The position numbers and the translations under genes were made by a program. Shown piece by piece: positions 42,644 to 55,776 of a stretch of DNA of 64,000 bases (positions within the stretch are counted from its first letter, which is position 1; each line of letters begins with the position of its first letter). The notes beneath the pieces were generated by a model. The model did no database searches. It saw only the letters and a program-made list of their open reading frames with translations, and was not told where the DNA came from. Origin of the DNA: Atherix ibis (Eukaryota; Arthropoda; Insecta; Diptera; Athericidae); assembly GCA_958298945.1 (NCBI GenBank), contig CATQJD010000001.1, forward strand, positions 1,529,773 to 1,593,772, written 5' to 3'.

Positions 42644-45600
42644 GCTGATGATGTTGATACTGCTGCTTCTGTTATAACGGTTGAAGGAGTTGCGGTTGTG
42701 GTTGAGATTGTAACTGTTTCTGCCGTTGTTCCTGCGCTTCGGATTTCGTTCCTGTGGCTGCTGCCGTGATTACGGCGGCGCTTGTAATAAATATGGTGTA
42801 AGAGGCGGCTGGTGTTGTGGTAATTGTTGTTGCAGTAATTGTTGAGATTGTTGCAATTGCTGATGCGGTGGTTGTTGCTGTAGCAACTACTGTTGTTGTT
42901 GTATTGATTGAACTGTTGCACTCATCGGATATTTTCAAATATCCGGCAAAATTCGTAAATTGGATCATCAAAATGTGGTTTTATTGAATTTACTTTATTT
43001 ATATACCAAATATATTTCTAAAAACGGAAAGTTCGTCCCAAAAAACGTAATAAGATGGACAGGAACACCTTTTTAATGTAAAAATTCTTATAATTTATTT
43101 GGAAGCAATAAGAAAAGAAATTCTGTCTTTATTTATAATAGGTAGTCTATCTCTTAAAAAAATAGCACATTCCCATAGTGTAAAAATCATTATTGAATTA
43201 CAAAAAAAAACTTATATTTGATTTGGCATATTCACATATTCACATTTGAATTCCAAACACATGCGTGGGATTTCTTATTCTCCTATTTTAAAAAGTTAAA
43301 TTGTTTGAATTTACCAAACCTACACCAATTTTACGCCAAAACAGTACTTTTAATCCTCACATGCCAACGGCGAATTCCCCAGTCTACCTCGCGTAAACTT
43401 AGCATCATGCCATTGCATTTTTCGTTAGTCCGTACGATCGTGCGTAGTTGTGTTACCAGATGCAAAACTGACCGAAAATTCGGTATTTTAGGCAACGAAC
43501 ATATCATAAATACTATCGACGAGGCTACCATAACAACACAGGTACTTACAACGGTATACTGAGTTGGGAAGACCTGAAAAACGGTAGCCTCAGCAGCTAG
43601 CTCCTCGCTTCATCGAACGTATAACGGAAAGAATGCTGAGTTACTGTTACCATTCTATTATTCAGCAAATACTCTTCATTCAATTCTTCTCAAATTGATG
43701 ATTTTCTTATGCCACTTTTCATTGTCGGATGTCTTTACCGTCGTACACTCCCAGTGGATTCCATCATGTCTTTTAGCTCGGACATGGCTGTTGCTCTGAT
43801 TCTACATTTTAAAAATTTGTGAGCTAGTTTCCCACTAAATGGTTTAGTGAAACTACTTTGTTGAATGCTGCGGCGATAAACTTTTTGCCCGACATGAAAA
43901 GGAACCGCATTTGCCCGGTTTTTTTCAAAAGGAAAATGCAAAATCTAAAAACATTATTACCGTATGAATATTGGACAACTTTTAAAAATAAAGAGAAAAA
44001 AAATTAAATTTAATGAAATACTTAGCTAATTGAAGATAAACCCATAGTCATGGTCACTTATGGCGTCTTAAATATATTCTGTGTTCCTAAAAAAAACAAC
44101 AAATAAATCATTAAATTTCGAAAGAAAACATTTAAATTTGCCGATCCCCAATTTTTGGATTACCTAGTGATCAAACTTGCTAAAAGTTTAAAGAAACGAT
44201 GTTAAAATTGTTTTGGATAATTAATTAAAATTATTATAATTTAATAATCTAATTACAGAAAAAAAATATTTTTATAAATTCATATTCAAAATTACCTTCA
44301 TCCACAACATCATCTGTGCTTGAAGAAATCATCGTCGCGTTGTGGTCAACTTCAATCAAAAATGTGTGAGGTAGTGTAAAAGTATTAAGTATTAGGATTT
44401 AATAGAAAATTCTGTGTCAACCGAGTAGGGCGACTAGCTATAAGCTAGATCCATGAATTCTCGAGGCTGTACTGAAGGAAAAAAGGATTATTGAGCTCGA
44501 ATTTTAGAATATTCAACCGAGTCGTAAATTAGCTATTATCCAATCTTCCGAATTCTCGAGGTTGAGTCATTCTAGAAGCCGAGTTGAAAAAACAATTACA
44601 CAAGAGCTGTGTTGAATAGTTTTGATATGTATGAGGATGAACGAAGCTGTTCCGCTATAGCTTAGTGGAGTAGCTAGCGCAGAGCCAACTCTCACATTCT
44701 CAAGACTAAAGGGCATAATTCGGTCCAGCGTAACTTGGCTCCACATCGGGGATCGTTTTGTTATGCATCCTTATTATGCATCTTTAACAAAACCGCTGAC
44801 TCAAGGAATAAGAGTTTTCAGACCGAGGACTATAGAAGAAGGGACCTTAAATAAAATATAATAAGTTTGGTTTTTATAAAAGTTAAAGTTTTATATGATA
44901 AATTATTTAAAATTCTCATTTTTTTTCCAATTTGAAATAACTAATCAGTTTCTTGTTTATTACCAACGGTTAAAAATTTATTGTCTCATTATTTCAATTC
45001 TCAAAGATTATTGAATTTACCATTTATTGGTAACCGTAAAATTTTTATTATGAATTATTTCAATTTTAAATACTTTTTTATTTTTAAATCTGAACAAGTA
45101 TTCATTGTATCATTTTGTGTAACTGAAAATTGTTTATTTTAACATATTTTTTCTGAATAATTATATAGACATGCGAGCATTTAGATCTAATCACCACAGA
45201 TAATTAAATTACATAATAAAGAGAGGAGAAAAGAAAGAAGATAGAAGATAATAAAAAGAAAAGTAAAGAAACTTTAACTTATTTAAGCAAAGCAATAAAA
45301 TTAAAACCAAATTATATATACTTTACATTCAATCATAGTAATTATGATATTCGTTCCTAAATAAATGTTAAAATAATTTTTTCTATTGACTTATTGTGGC
45401 AAATATTTTATCTGGGATGGTTGAAACGAGCCGTTGGGGATCAGGTACGAAGGTAGGAGGTGGCCGAGATGTTAGGTCCACTTTAGGGGTGAAATCCGGC
45501 GCATTCGCATTTGTAGGCTGTTATTTTGGTGTTGGTTGTTTGCTCCCTTCACAAAAATTAGAGTGCGTCTGTACTGTACCTGTATGCGGGTGACAATCAC

Positions 45601-45787
45601 GTATCGACGCACAGGATAGATACTATTCTGAGGCAACCATCGAGCCAAACATTCACGATGCAAAATGTATCTTCAGGGGGAAATGAATGGTTCCATTTCG
45701 AGGCTCCACACTTTTCCCTAACAAACACACATCTTTCTATTTCGCTTTATGCGGATGACTGCTCTCTGGCGTCTGTTCACTTTTATT
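42644..45787. other. Unit 2 spacer
   Basis: Contains the trinucleotide tract (42,644-42,950), the gypsy integrase relic (43,735-43,941, minus), and the same AT-rich and purine-rich stretches. A 3-base difference at about 44,568 (GTCATTCTAG versus GTCAACTAG) distinguishes it from unit 1. Confidence 0.7.
43735..43941 (-). pseudogene. Gypsy integrase C-terminal relic (unit 2 spacer)
   Basis: Same 68-codon reading as at 35,485, with RIRATAM in place of RIRVTAM. Confidence 0.75.
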
Positions 45788-46028
45788 GCACGCACGATAA
45801 TTTTATTATACTCTATTTCTCTTTTTAGAATTTTTACAGCACTGCTGCTTTGTCTAAATTCTTCACTATCATTTACTTCTGTTTTTCAATGAGTTTATAT
45901 CTATTGTTTTTCATTTACATATATTTTCACTATATTTTTCACTCTTTGTTATTCGCCGAATCGATAATAATTTGAAAAATGCACTACAAAATACGCAATG
46001 CGACCGCTCCGCTTGAATATTCAAACAG

Positions 46029-46580
46029 AAGGTGCGAGAATGAGTGTGTGTGAATGACACGGAGGGTGGCTACAACCGGCTGAAAGACCAAGGTCGATTC
46101 CGGTTATACCTTCGGGTTTTTCGGTGAACCCGTGTACCTGAGCTGGCTTAGCGGTGCCTAGGAATTTACAAGATTCCTTATCGTAGCTCTACGAGCGGAG
46201 TACAAACCAAAGTACTCTTAAAACAAAAATTAGTACCATGGGAATCGGGGGCCCCACAGTAGAATACACTGTGCCCGATTGAGGTGAGCCGCCATTTGGC
46301 AGCAACGTGGCGGCTGTGGTTATGCCCATATCGCGGGTATGGTCTCCGTACCGCAGGTGGGAGGTAATTGGCAAATTCCATCTTCCAATTATCTCGGGCA
46401 CTGTCACTGCTAATGACAGTAGAGGTTTAGATAGTCCTCGCTTGTAACTGACTACTAACTGCTAACTGCCAGTAATGGTGGTGCGTTGATTGAGCGTTTC
46501 TCAATCCCTATAGTCGTAGGCGATTCGTGGTCTTGAGGTTTGGACAACCAGGTCACGTTAAATAACAATTTTTCACTATA
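46029..46580 (+). mobile_element. Unit 3 copy a: R1-like 3' UTR only
   Basis: Same as other a copies; ends CACTATA, a single change from CACTGTA. Confidence 0.88.
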
Positions 46581-47057
46581 TGCATGTTTGTGGAGGCGGG
46601 AAAGTCGCTGGCGGACGTACGCGTCCGTGCTGTACGGCCGCTGAAGGAGGGTGTGGCAGTGGAGGTCTGTAGCAGCGGCGAATTGAAGCGTGTCGCCAAA
46701 TCAGCTGACTTTGCGAAAGCTGGTTTGGTGACGAGTGAGCCTAAGAGGGCGAGGCCGAAGCTGGTTATCCACGCCGTGCCGGCTGAGGTAGCTAACGCAG
46801 AACTGATACAACAGTTTCAAGAGAAGAACATGAGAGGCATAATGGTGGAGGCTGAGAAGGAAGTGTCGGTGCTCAGGAGGACAACCGGTAAAGATGGTAA
46901 ACACATGGTTGTCATAACGGTTAGTACTAAGGTTAATGAGAAAATCTTGGTTGAGAGGCGTGTGTTTGTGGGATGGTTGTGTTTGCCGATTCGTGAATAC
47001 GATTGCCCGATTTATGTAAGGTTGTGCGAAAGAGAGAGAATGAGGATGGTTGCCTAA
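46581..47057 (+). pseudogene. Unit 3 copy b ORF1 remnant without zinc knuckles
   Basis: Longer 5' end than in units 1-2: VEAGKSLADVRVRAVRPLKE is present. It keeps EKEVSVLRR. The knuckle region is cut out in frame (REYDCPIYVRL). Confidence 0.9.
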
Positions 47058-47058
47058 A

Positions 47059-49939
47059 ATGATTAGGTGCATCCAATTGAATGGGAATGCGTCTGCTGCG
47101 GTTATGAATGAGTTGAGTGTGTATATGTGTGAGAATGGGGTGTTCCAGGAGCTATATTCGTATGGTGGATCGGTGTGCGGATTGGGTATATCCGCCAGGA
47201 CTTTTACCAGTGCGAAGGCTGGGGTTAAAATTGACTCGGCCGTCTCTGTCGTTGGAGTGGTTATGGATGTGGTGAGAGTTGATGAGTGTTGCAGTGAGCT
47301 TGGTGTGTGTGTTTATGTAAAGAAGGGAGTTATAGAGCTTTATGTTGTGTCGGTTTATTGCAGGTTTGGCTCTGAAATAGAGCCGTACCTGCGGTATCTC
47401 GATACAGTGTTGGCTAAGTGTGGACGTTCGCCTGTGCTGATCCGTATGGATGAGAATGTTGTTTCTCCTCTCTGGTATAGCAAGAGGAGAGACACTGACC
47501 AGCCGAGTTGTGTGAGGGGCAGGCAACTCGAAGAGTGGATTATGGCCAGTGGTATGAATGTACTGAATGTGCCGAGTGAATGGTATACCTTCAGCGGACC
47601 AAATGGGCAGAGTGACATTGCTGTCACACTGTGCAATCGTGCTGCTGACTGTTACGAGTATGCATGGAGGATGTTGCCTGATAAGCGATCACAACCTCAT
47701 TGAGCTGGTGGTGACTGCTCCAATGGGTGGCCATCGTAAAGGTTCCGCACGTGGTAAGCGGTGGCATACCGGTGGGGTGGACTGGATGGTCTACGAGGAG
47801 ACTGGAGAGATTTGTGACTTGGTTACATTTCAGTCGATGCGGTTGGAGGAGAAGGTGGTCGAACTTAGCAGATGCGTGAATGCGGTGAATGACAGGTGTT
47901 TGCGTGAAAGAGTAGAGGGGAATAGAAAATCGGCTCCATGTGGAACCGTGCGCTAGGTGTGGAAAAAATAAAAGTTGGTAGATTGCGTAGAATCTACCAG
48001 CGATGTAGGCGCCGTGGTGCAGATGCGCTCACTGAAGGTGTGACCTTCAGGGCGGCCAGAGCGGAGTACGTGGCGAATATTAGACTCGTCAAGGAAAAGC
48101 ACTGGCAGCGGTATGTGAGTGAATGTGGAAACTCGGATGTATGGGGATCTGGTGTATCGATTGTGTATGTGCAAAAGTGCTCAAAATGATATTTCGAGTA
48201 TCAGAGTAAATGATGGGTATACGAGTAATTGGGAGGACAGCGTGAATGCATTGATGCATGATTTCTTTCCTGGGATTGAAATGCAAGAGGAAGTGAATTT
48301 TGGCAGGAGCTACCCCTGCCCTTCGAATGGGATGAAATTTATGCGTCTGTTTGGCGTACGGGAGTGAGAAGTGCCCCAGGACTAGATGGTGTGACAGGTC
48401 AGATGATGTGAAGTGCTTGGAGGACTGTTCCCGCACATGTAAGTAGCCTTTACGGTGAATGCTTGGAGAGTGGTGTGTTTCGCGTCTCCGGACGGGATAT
48501 GGACTGACCCGTCTTCCTACAGGCCGATATGTCTAGTGCCAGTATTCGGCAAAGTCCTCGAGCGAATGATGGTACACCAGTTGAATGTGAAGTTGGCAGG
48601 CTTCAATGTATCCGGCCCTCAGTATGGATTTACGAAAGTTAAATCGACTGAGTATGCCTGGATGCATGTAAGGCAGTATGTGGAGTTACTTCCATGAACG
48701 GTATGCGGTAGTATGTGGGAATAATGGGAGGATTGTTCGCCAGATGGTGCGTAGCTGTCCACAGGGATCTGTGGCCGGCCCCACTGTCTGGAATATGATG
48801 ATGAATGGTCTCTTGGTGCAGTTGGAGGAGGCCGGCTGTGTTTTTGCTTGCATATGCGGATGATCTTCTGCTCTTGATTGAGGGAGGGAGTAGGTCTGCG
48901 GTAGGAAGCCGCTACTTGCGTATGGTTTGTAAATGGGGAGAAAGGATGGGTGTGAGGGTTTCCGAAAGGAAAACCATGTGTATGTTATTGAAGAGTTTTT
49001 TGGCGGCTAGTAGGCCGCCCAATATTTGTTTGAAGACAGTTGGGGTCCGATACTCGCGGGAAGTGAAGTACCTTGGACTGAAGGTTGGGGAGAGGCTGAA
49101 TTTTCGGCCTCACTTGCAACGTTTGAGGGGGCGCGTAGCCGGTTTGGTTGGCATGCTGGTGCGAGTACTTTGCAAGGAATGTGGACTTCAATCCAGAGCG
49201 GTGAGGGTTCTGTATAAGATTGTGTTTGTTCCGTGTGCTATGTATGCATCGTGTGTGTGGGCAGACACTATGCACCACCAGTATGCGAGGATGGGCATAA
49301 ATTCGGGCCAGCGTTCGGTTCTGTGTGCGTGTTTGAATGTGTGTAGAACTGTTTCAACTGAGGCGATGCAGGTTCTCATGGGAGAAATTCCATGGGACCT
49401 GAAGATGCTGCGTGGAAGTATCCTCTACCATCTGCGGCGGGGCATCCCGCTAGCAGGTTGTCCGGTAGGGAATGATGAGGTTCAGAATCGTAGTCCGTGT
49501 CATCAGCGCATACTGGTCCTGAACAAGATGGATGAGATCTGGCAGCAACGGTGGGATGAGAGTGTGAATGGCAGATGGACGTACATGTTCATACCGAATG
49601 TGTGCTTTTCCTCTGCGTATGGTTTTTGAATTTGGTCTGTTCCTTGGGTATTTGCTCACGGGACACAGCAGTATGAATGGGTTCCGGTATAGGCGTGGTC
49701 TGGATACGGAGGTTAGATGCCCTTGTGGGGCGAAGAAGGAGAGTGTTAAGCACCTTCTCATGGCGTGTGGCCTGTTTGGGAACTTGCGTGATTTGGAGGC
49801 GTGTGGAATCGTGGTGAATGAGGAGGGTGTGGATGTGAGTGGTGTATTGAGTGTGAAAAAGAGACATGAATGCATGAATGCGTTTGCCGTGGCACTGTTT
49901 GAGAGACGAATGAGAAGGTGCGAGAATGAGTGTGTGTGA
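47059..49939 (+). pseudogene. Unit 3 copy b ORF2 remnant
   Basis: The endonuclease frame is open for 217 codons (47,050-47,703) but lacks four residues at NGVFQELYSYG (NGVDVALIQELYSYG elsewhere). The SDH block is frameshifted as in all units. The central region absent from units 1-2 is present (47,957-48,655), with SYRPICLVPVFGKVLERMMV and QYGFTKVKSTE. RT motif A is deleted at about 48,685. QGSVAGPTVWN and AYADDLLLLIEG survive (48,760-48,890), and the Cys-His end lies near 49,715. Confidence 0.9.
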
Positions 49940-50173
49940 ATGACACGGAGGGTGGCTACAACCGGCTGAAAGACCAAGGTCGATTCCGCTTGCTTTGTCT
50001 AAATTCTTCACTATCATTAACTTCTGTTTTTCAATGAGTTTATATCTATTGTTTTTCATTTACATATATTTTCACTATATTTTTCACTCTTTGTTATTCG
50101 CCGAACCGATAATAATTTGAAAAATGCACTACAAAATACGCAATGCGACCGCTCCGCTTGAATATTCAAACAG

Positions 50174-50725
50174 AAGGTGCGAGAATGAGTGTGTGTGAAT
50201 GACACGGAGGGTGGCTACAACCGGCTGAAAGACCAAGGTCGATTCCGGTTATACCTTCGGGTTTTTCGGTGAACCCGTGTACCTGAGCTGGCTTAGCGGT
50301 GCCTAGGAATTTACAAGATTCCTTATCGTAGCTCTACGAGCGGAGTATAAACCAAAGTACTCTTAAAACAAAAATTAGTACCATGGGAATCGGGGGCCCC
50401 ACAGTAGAATACACTGTGCCCGATTGAGGTGAGCCGCCATTTGGCAGCAACGTGGCGGCTGTGGTTATGCCCATATCGCGGGTATGGTCTCCGTACCGCA
50501 GGTGGGAGGTAATTGGCAAATTCCATCTTCCAATTATCTCGGGCACTGTCACTGCTAATGACAGTAGAGGTTTAGATAGTCCTCGCTTGTAACTGACTAC
50601 TAACTGCTAACTGCCAGTAATGGTGGTGCGTTGATTGAGCGTTTCTCAATCCCTATAGTCGTAGGCGATTCGTGGTCTTGAGGTTTGGGCAACCAGGTCA
50701 CGTTAAATAACAATTTTTCACTGTA
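50174..50725 (+). mobile_element. Unit 4 copy a: R1-like 3' UTR only
   Basis: Ends CACTGTA; followed by TGCATGTTTGTGGAGGCGG of copy b. Confidence 0.88.
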
Positions 50726-51193
50726 TGCATGTTTGTGGAGGCGGGAAAGTCGCTGGCGGACGTACGCGTCCGTACTGTACGGCCGCTGAAGGAGGGTGTG
50801 GCAGTGGAGGTCTGTAGCAGCGGCGAATTGAAGCGTGTCGCCAAATCAGCTGACTTTGCGAAAGCTGGTTTGGTGACGAGTGAGCCTAAGAGGGCGAGGC
50901 CGAAGCTGGTTATCCACGCCGTGCCGGCTGAGGTAGCTAACGCAGAACTGATACAACAGTTTCAAGAGAAGAACATGAGAGGCATAATGGTGGAGGCTGA
51001 GAAGGTGCTCAGGAGGACAACCGGTAAAGATGGTAAACACATGGTTGTCATAACGGTTAGTACTAAGGTTAATGAGAAAATCTTGGTTGAGAGGCGTGTG
51101 TTTGTGGGATGGTTGTGTTTGCCGATTCGTGAATACGATTGCCCGATTTATGTAAGGTTGTGCGAAAGAGAGAGAATGAGGATTGTTGCCTAA
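50726..51193 (+). pseudogene. Unit 4 copy b ORF1 remnant without zinc knuckles
   Basis: Has the long 5' end of units 3 and 5, but the 9-bp loss (EKVLRR) of units 1 and 2. Knuckles are absent, in frame. Confidence 0.9.
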
Positions 51194-51194
51194 A

Positions 51195-54075
51195 ATGATT
51201 AGGTGCATCCAATTGAATGGGAATGCGTCTGCTGCGGTTATGAATGAGTTGAGTGTGTATATGTGTGAGAATGGGGTGTTCCAGGAGCTATATTCGTATG
51301 GTGGATCGGTGTGCGGATTGGGTATATCCGCCAGGACTTTTACCAGTGCGAAGGCTGGGGTTAGAATTGACTCGGCCGTCTCTGTCGTTGGAGTGGTTAT
51401 GGATGTGGTGAGAGTTGATGAGTGTTGCAGTGAGCTTGGTGTGTGTGTTTATGTAAAGAAGGGAGTTATAGAGCTTTATGTTGTGTCGGTTTATTGCAGG
51501 TTTGGCTCTGAAATAGAGCCGTACCTGCGGTATCTCGATACAGTGTTGGCTAAGTGTGGACGTTTGCCTGTGCTGATCGGTATGGATGAGAATGTTGTTT
51601 CTCCTCTCTGGTATAGCAAGAGGAGAGACACTGACCAGCCGAGTTGTGTGAGGGGCAGGCAACTCGAAGAGTGGATTATGGCCAGTAGTATGAATGTACT
51701 GAATGTGCCGAGTGAATGGTATACCTTCAGCGGACCAAATGGGCAGAGTGACATTGCTGTCACACTGTGCAATCGTGCTGCTGACTGTTACGAGTATGCA
51801 TGGAGGATGTTGCCTGATAAGCGATCACAACCTCATTGAGCTGGTGGTGACTGCTCCAATGGGTGGCCATCGTAAAGGTTCCGCACGTGGTAAGCGGTGG
51901 CATACCGGTGGGGTGGACTGGATGGTCTACGAGGAGACTGGAGAGATTTGTGACTTGGTTACATTTCAGTCGATGCGGTTGGAGGAGAAGGTGGTCGAAC
52001 TTAGCAGATGCGTGAATGCGGTGAATGACAGGTGTTTGCGTGAAAGAGTAGAGAGGAATAGGAAATCGGCTCCATGTGGAACCGTGCGCTAGGTGTGGAA
52101 AAAATAAAAGTTGGTAGATTGCGTAGAATCTACCAGCGATGTAGGCGCCGTGGTGCAGATGCGCTCACTGAAGGTGTGACCTTCAGGGCGGCCAGAGCGG
52201 AGTACGTGGCAAATATTAGACTCGTCAAGGAAAAGCACTGGCAGCGGTATGTGAGTGAATGTGGAAACTCGGATGTATGGGGATCTGGTGTATCGATTGT
52301 GTATGCGCAAAAGTGCTCAAAATGATATTTCGAGTATCAGAGTAAATGATGGGTATACGAGTAATTGGGAGGACAGCGTGAATGCATTGATGCATGATTT
52401 CTTTCCTGGGATTGAAATGCAAGAGGAAGTGAATTTTGGCAGGAGCTACCCCTGCCCTTCGAATGGGATAAAATTTATGCGTCTGTTTGGCATACGGGAG
52501 TGAGAAGTGCCCCAGGACTAGATGGTGTGACAGGTCAGATGATGTGAAGTGCTTGGAGGACTGTTCCCGCACATGTAAGTAGCCTTTACGGTGAATGCTT
52601 GGAGAGTGGTGTGTTTCGCGTCTCCGGACGGGATATGGACTGACCCGTCTTCCTACAGGCCGATATGTCTAGTGCCAGTATTCGGCAAGGTCCTCGAGCG
52701 AATGATGGTACACCAGTTGAATGTGAAGTTGGCAGATTTCAATGTATCCGGCCCTCAGTATGGATTTACGAAAGGTAAATCGACTGAGTATGCCTGGATG
52801 CATGTAAGGCAGTATGTGGAGTTACTTCCATGAACGGTATGCGGTAGTATGTGGGAATAATGGGAGGATTGTTCGCCAGATGGTGCGTAGCTGTCCACAG
52901 GGATCTGTGGCCGGCCCCACTGTCTGGAATATGATGATGAATGGTCTCTTGGTGCAGTTGGAGGAGGCCGGCTGTGTTTTTGCTTGCATATGCGGATGAT
53001 CTTCTGCTCTTGATTGAGGGAGGGAGTAGGTCTGCGGTAGGAAGCCGCTACTTGCGTATGGTTTGTAAATGGGGAGAAAGGATGGGTGTGAGGGTTTCCG
53101 AAAGGAAAACCATGTGTATGTTATTGAAGGGTTTTTTGGCGGCTAGTAGGCCGCCCAATATTTGTTTGAAGACAGTTGGGGTCCGATACTCGCGGGAAGT
53201 GAAGTACTTTGGACTGAAGGTTGGGGAGAGGCTGAATTTTCGGCCTCACTTGCAACGTTTGAGGGGGCGCGTAGCCGGTTTGGTTGGCATGCTGGTGCGA
53301 GTACTTTGCAAGGAATGTGGACTTCAATCCAGAGCGGTGAGGGTTCTGTATAAGATTGTGTTTGTTCCGTGTGCTATGTATGCATCGTGTGTGTGGGCAT
53401 ACACTATACACCACCAGTATGCGAGGATGGGCATAAATTCGGGCCAGCGTTCGGTTCTGTGTGCGTGTTTGAATGTGTGTAGAACTGTTTCAACTGAGGC
53501 GATGCAGGTTCTCATGGGAGAAATTCCATGGGACCTGAAGATGCTGCGTGGAAGTATCCTCTACCATCTGCGGCGGGGCATCCCGCTAGCAGGTTGTCCG
53601 GTAGGGAATGATGAGGTTCAGAATCGTAGTCCGTGCCATCAGCGCATACTGGTCCTGAACAAGATGGATGAGATCTGGCAGCAACGGTGGGATGAGAGTG
53701 TGAATGGCAGATGGACGTACATGTTCATACCGAATGTGTGCTTTTCCTCTGCGTATGGTTTTTGAATTTGGTCTGTTCCTTGGGTATTTGCTCACGGGAC
53801 ACAGCAGTATGAATGGGTTCCGGTATAGGCGTGGTCTGGATACGGAGGTTAGATGCCCTTGTGGGGCGAAGAAGGAGAGTGTTAAGCACCTTCTCATGGC
53901 GTGTGGCCTGTTTGGGAACTTGCGTGATTTGGAGGCGTGTGGAATCGTGGTGAATGAGGAGGGTGTGGATGTGAGTGGTGTATTGAGTGTGAAAAAGAGA
54001 CATGAATGCATGAATGCGTTTGCCGTGGCACTGTTTGAGAGACGAATGAGAAGGTGCGAGAATGAGTGTGTGTGA
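51195..54075 (+). pseudogene. Unit 4 copy b ORF2 remnant
   Basis: Same layout as unit 3, including the four-residue endonuclease loss and the 9-bp loss before GSRYLRMV. QYGFTKGKSTE is intact where unit 3 has TKVKSTE. RT motif A is deleted near 52,822. AYADDLLLLIEG lies at about 52,985 and the Cys-His motif near 53,850. Confidence 0.9.
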
Positions 54076-54629
54076 ATGACACGGAGGGTGGCTACAATCG
54101 GCTGAAAGACCAAGGTCGATTCCGGTTATACCTTCGGGTTTTTTGGCGAACCCGTGTACCTGAGCTGGCTTAGCGGTGCCTAGGAATTAACAAGATTCCT
54201 TATCGTAGCTCTACGAGCGGAGTAGAAACCAAAGTACTCTTAAAACAAAAATGGGTACCACGGGGATCGGGAGCCCCACAGTAGAATAAACTGTGCCCGA
54301 TCGAGGTGAGGCGCCATTTGGCAGCTACGCGGTGGTTGTGGTTAATACCCATATCGCGGGTACGGTCTTCTGATCGCAGGTGGGAGGTAACTGGTAAATG
54401 TAGCAATGCATTGCACTTATTTCGGGCACTGTCACTGCTAATGACAGTAGAGGTTTAGATGGTCCTCGCCACCAGCAGGTGGAGAGTCAGCTTGTAACTG
54501 ATTCTATCTGTTAACTGCCAGTAATGGTGGTGCGTTTGATTGAGCATGTCTCGATTCCTATAGTCGTAGGCGACTCGTGGTCTTATGCGCGGGCAACTAA
54601 ACTACGTTAAATAATAAACTGTAACTGTA
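54076..54629 (+). other. Unit 4 copy b 3' UTR
   Basis: Complete, ending AACTGTA; keeps the stems of units 1 and 2. Confidence 0.85.
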
Positions 54630-55776
54630 TGCATGTTTGAATGTGTGTAGGACCGTGTCAACCGAAGTGATGCAGGTTCTCATGGGAGAAATTCCATGGG
54701 ACCTATAAGTGCTGCGTGGAAGTGACGACTACCGTCTGCGGTAGGGCATCCCGCTTGAAAATTGGCCGGTTACGAATGTAGAGGTTCGGGATCTTGGTTC
54801 GTGCCAGCGGTGTGTACTGATCCTGAACAGAATATATGAAAAGTGGCAGCGACGATGGGATGAGTGTGTTAAAGGCAGATGGACGCACATGTTCATTTCA
54901 GATGTGTGGTTTGCATATGCGTATGGATTTGAATTTGGTCTGTCCCTTGGATATTTGCTCATGGGGCACGGCAGAATGAATGGGTTCCTGTATAGGCGTC
55001 GTCTGGCTCCGGAGGCTAGATGCCCTTGTAAGGCGGAAGAGAAATATGCCAAGCACCTTCTCGTGGAGTGTGGCTTGTACAGGGACTTGCGCGACTTAGG
55101 TGCATGTCAGATCGTGGTGAATGATGAGGGTGTGGTGTTTTTGGCAGGAGAGAGAGAGAGATATGAATGCCTGAATAGATTTGCCGTAGCACTGTTTGAG
55201 AGAATGAGAATGGTGCGTGAATGAGTGTGTGAATGACACGCAGGGTGCCTACAACCGGGTGAAAGACCAAGGTCGATTCCGATTGTACTTTCGGGTCTTG
55301 GCGAACCCGCATACCTGAGCTGGCTTGGCGTTGCCGAGGAATTGACAAGATTCCTGCCCGTAGCTCAATGAGCTGAGTACAAACCGAAGTACTCTTAAAT
55401 CAGAAATTGGTACCACGGGAATCGGGGGCCCAATAATGGAATACACTGTGCCCGATTGAAGTGAGGCCATTTGGCAGCTACGTGGTGGTTGTGGTTAATA
55501 CCCATGTCGCGGTTACGGTCTTTTCATCGCAGGTGGGAGGTAACTGGCAATAACCATTTTGCATTTATCTCGGGCACTGTCACTGCTAATGACAGCAGAG
55601 GTTTAGATAAACCTCGCTACCTACAGGTAGAGAGTCAGCTTGTAACTGATTCTATCTGTTAGCTACCAGTAATGGCAGTGTGTTGAGTGAGCATTACTCG
55701 ATCCCTATTGTCGTAGGCGACTCTGGTCTTACGTTGCAGACAACTAGGTCACGTTAAATAAAAATATATAACTGTA
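54630..55776 (+). mobile_element. Unit 4 copy c: ORF2 C-terminus plus 3' UTR
   Basis: The best C-terminal reading of type c: open from 54,889 to 55,224, with CPCKAEEKYAKHLLVEC, RDLGACQIVVNDEGV and FAVALFERMRMVRE. Units 1 and 2 stop earlier through TTA-to-TAA. The 3' UTR carries CTACCTACAGGTAG, a fully paired version of a stem. Confidence 0.88.

Larger units (their letters stand above)
37537..45787 (+). repeat. Array unit 2 (about 8,251 bp)
   Basis: Same layout as unit 1: a 37,778-38,329, b 38,330-41,498, c 41,499-42,643, spacer 42,644-45,787. It shares with unit 1 the 48-bp ORF1 truncation, the TGA in the endonuclease and the 690-bp deletion, so these two units are sisters. Confidence 0.92.
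45788..49991 (+). repeat. Array unit 3, short form (about 4.15 kb anchor to anchor)
   Basis: Contains a (46,029-46,580) and b (46,581-49,988). The 3' UTR of b breaks off after CGATTCCG and jumps straight into the lead sequence of unit 4 (GCTTTGTCTAAATTC, 49,992). The rest of the b UTR, copy c, the whole spacer and about 60 bp of lead are missing. Confidence 0.92.
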
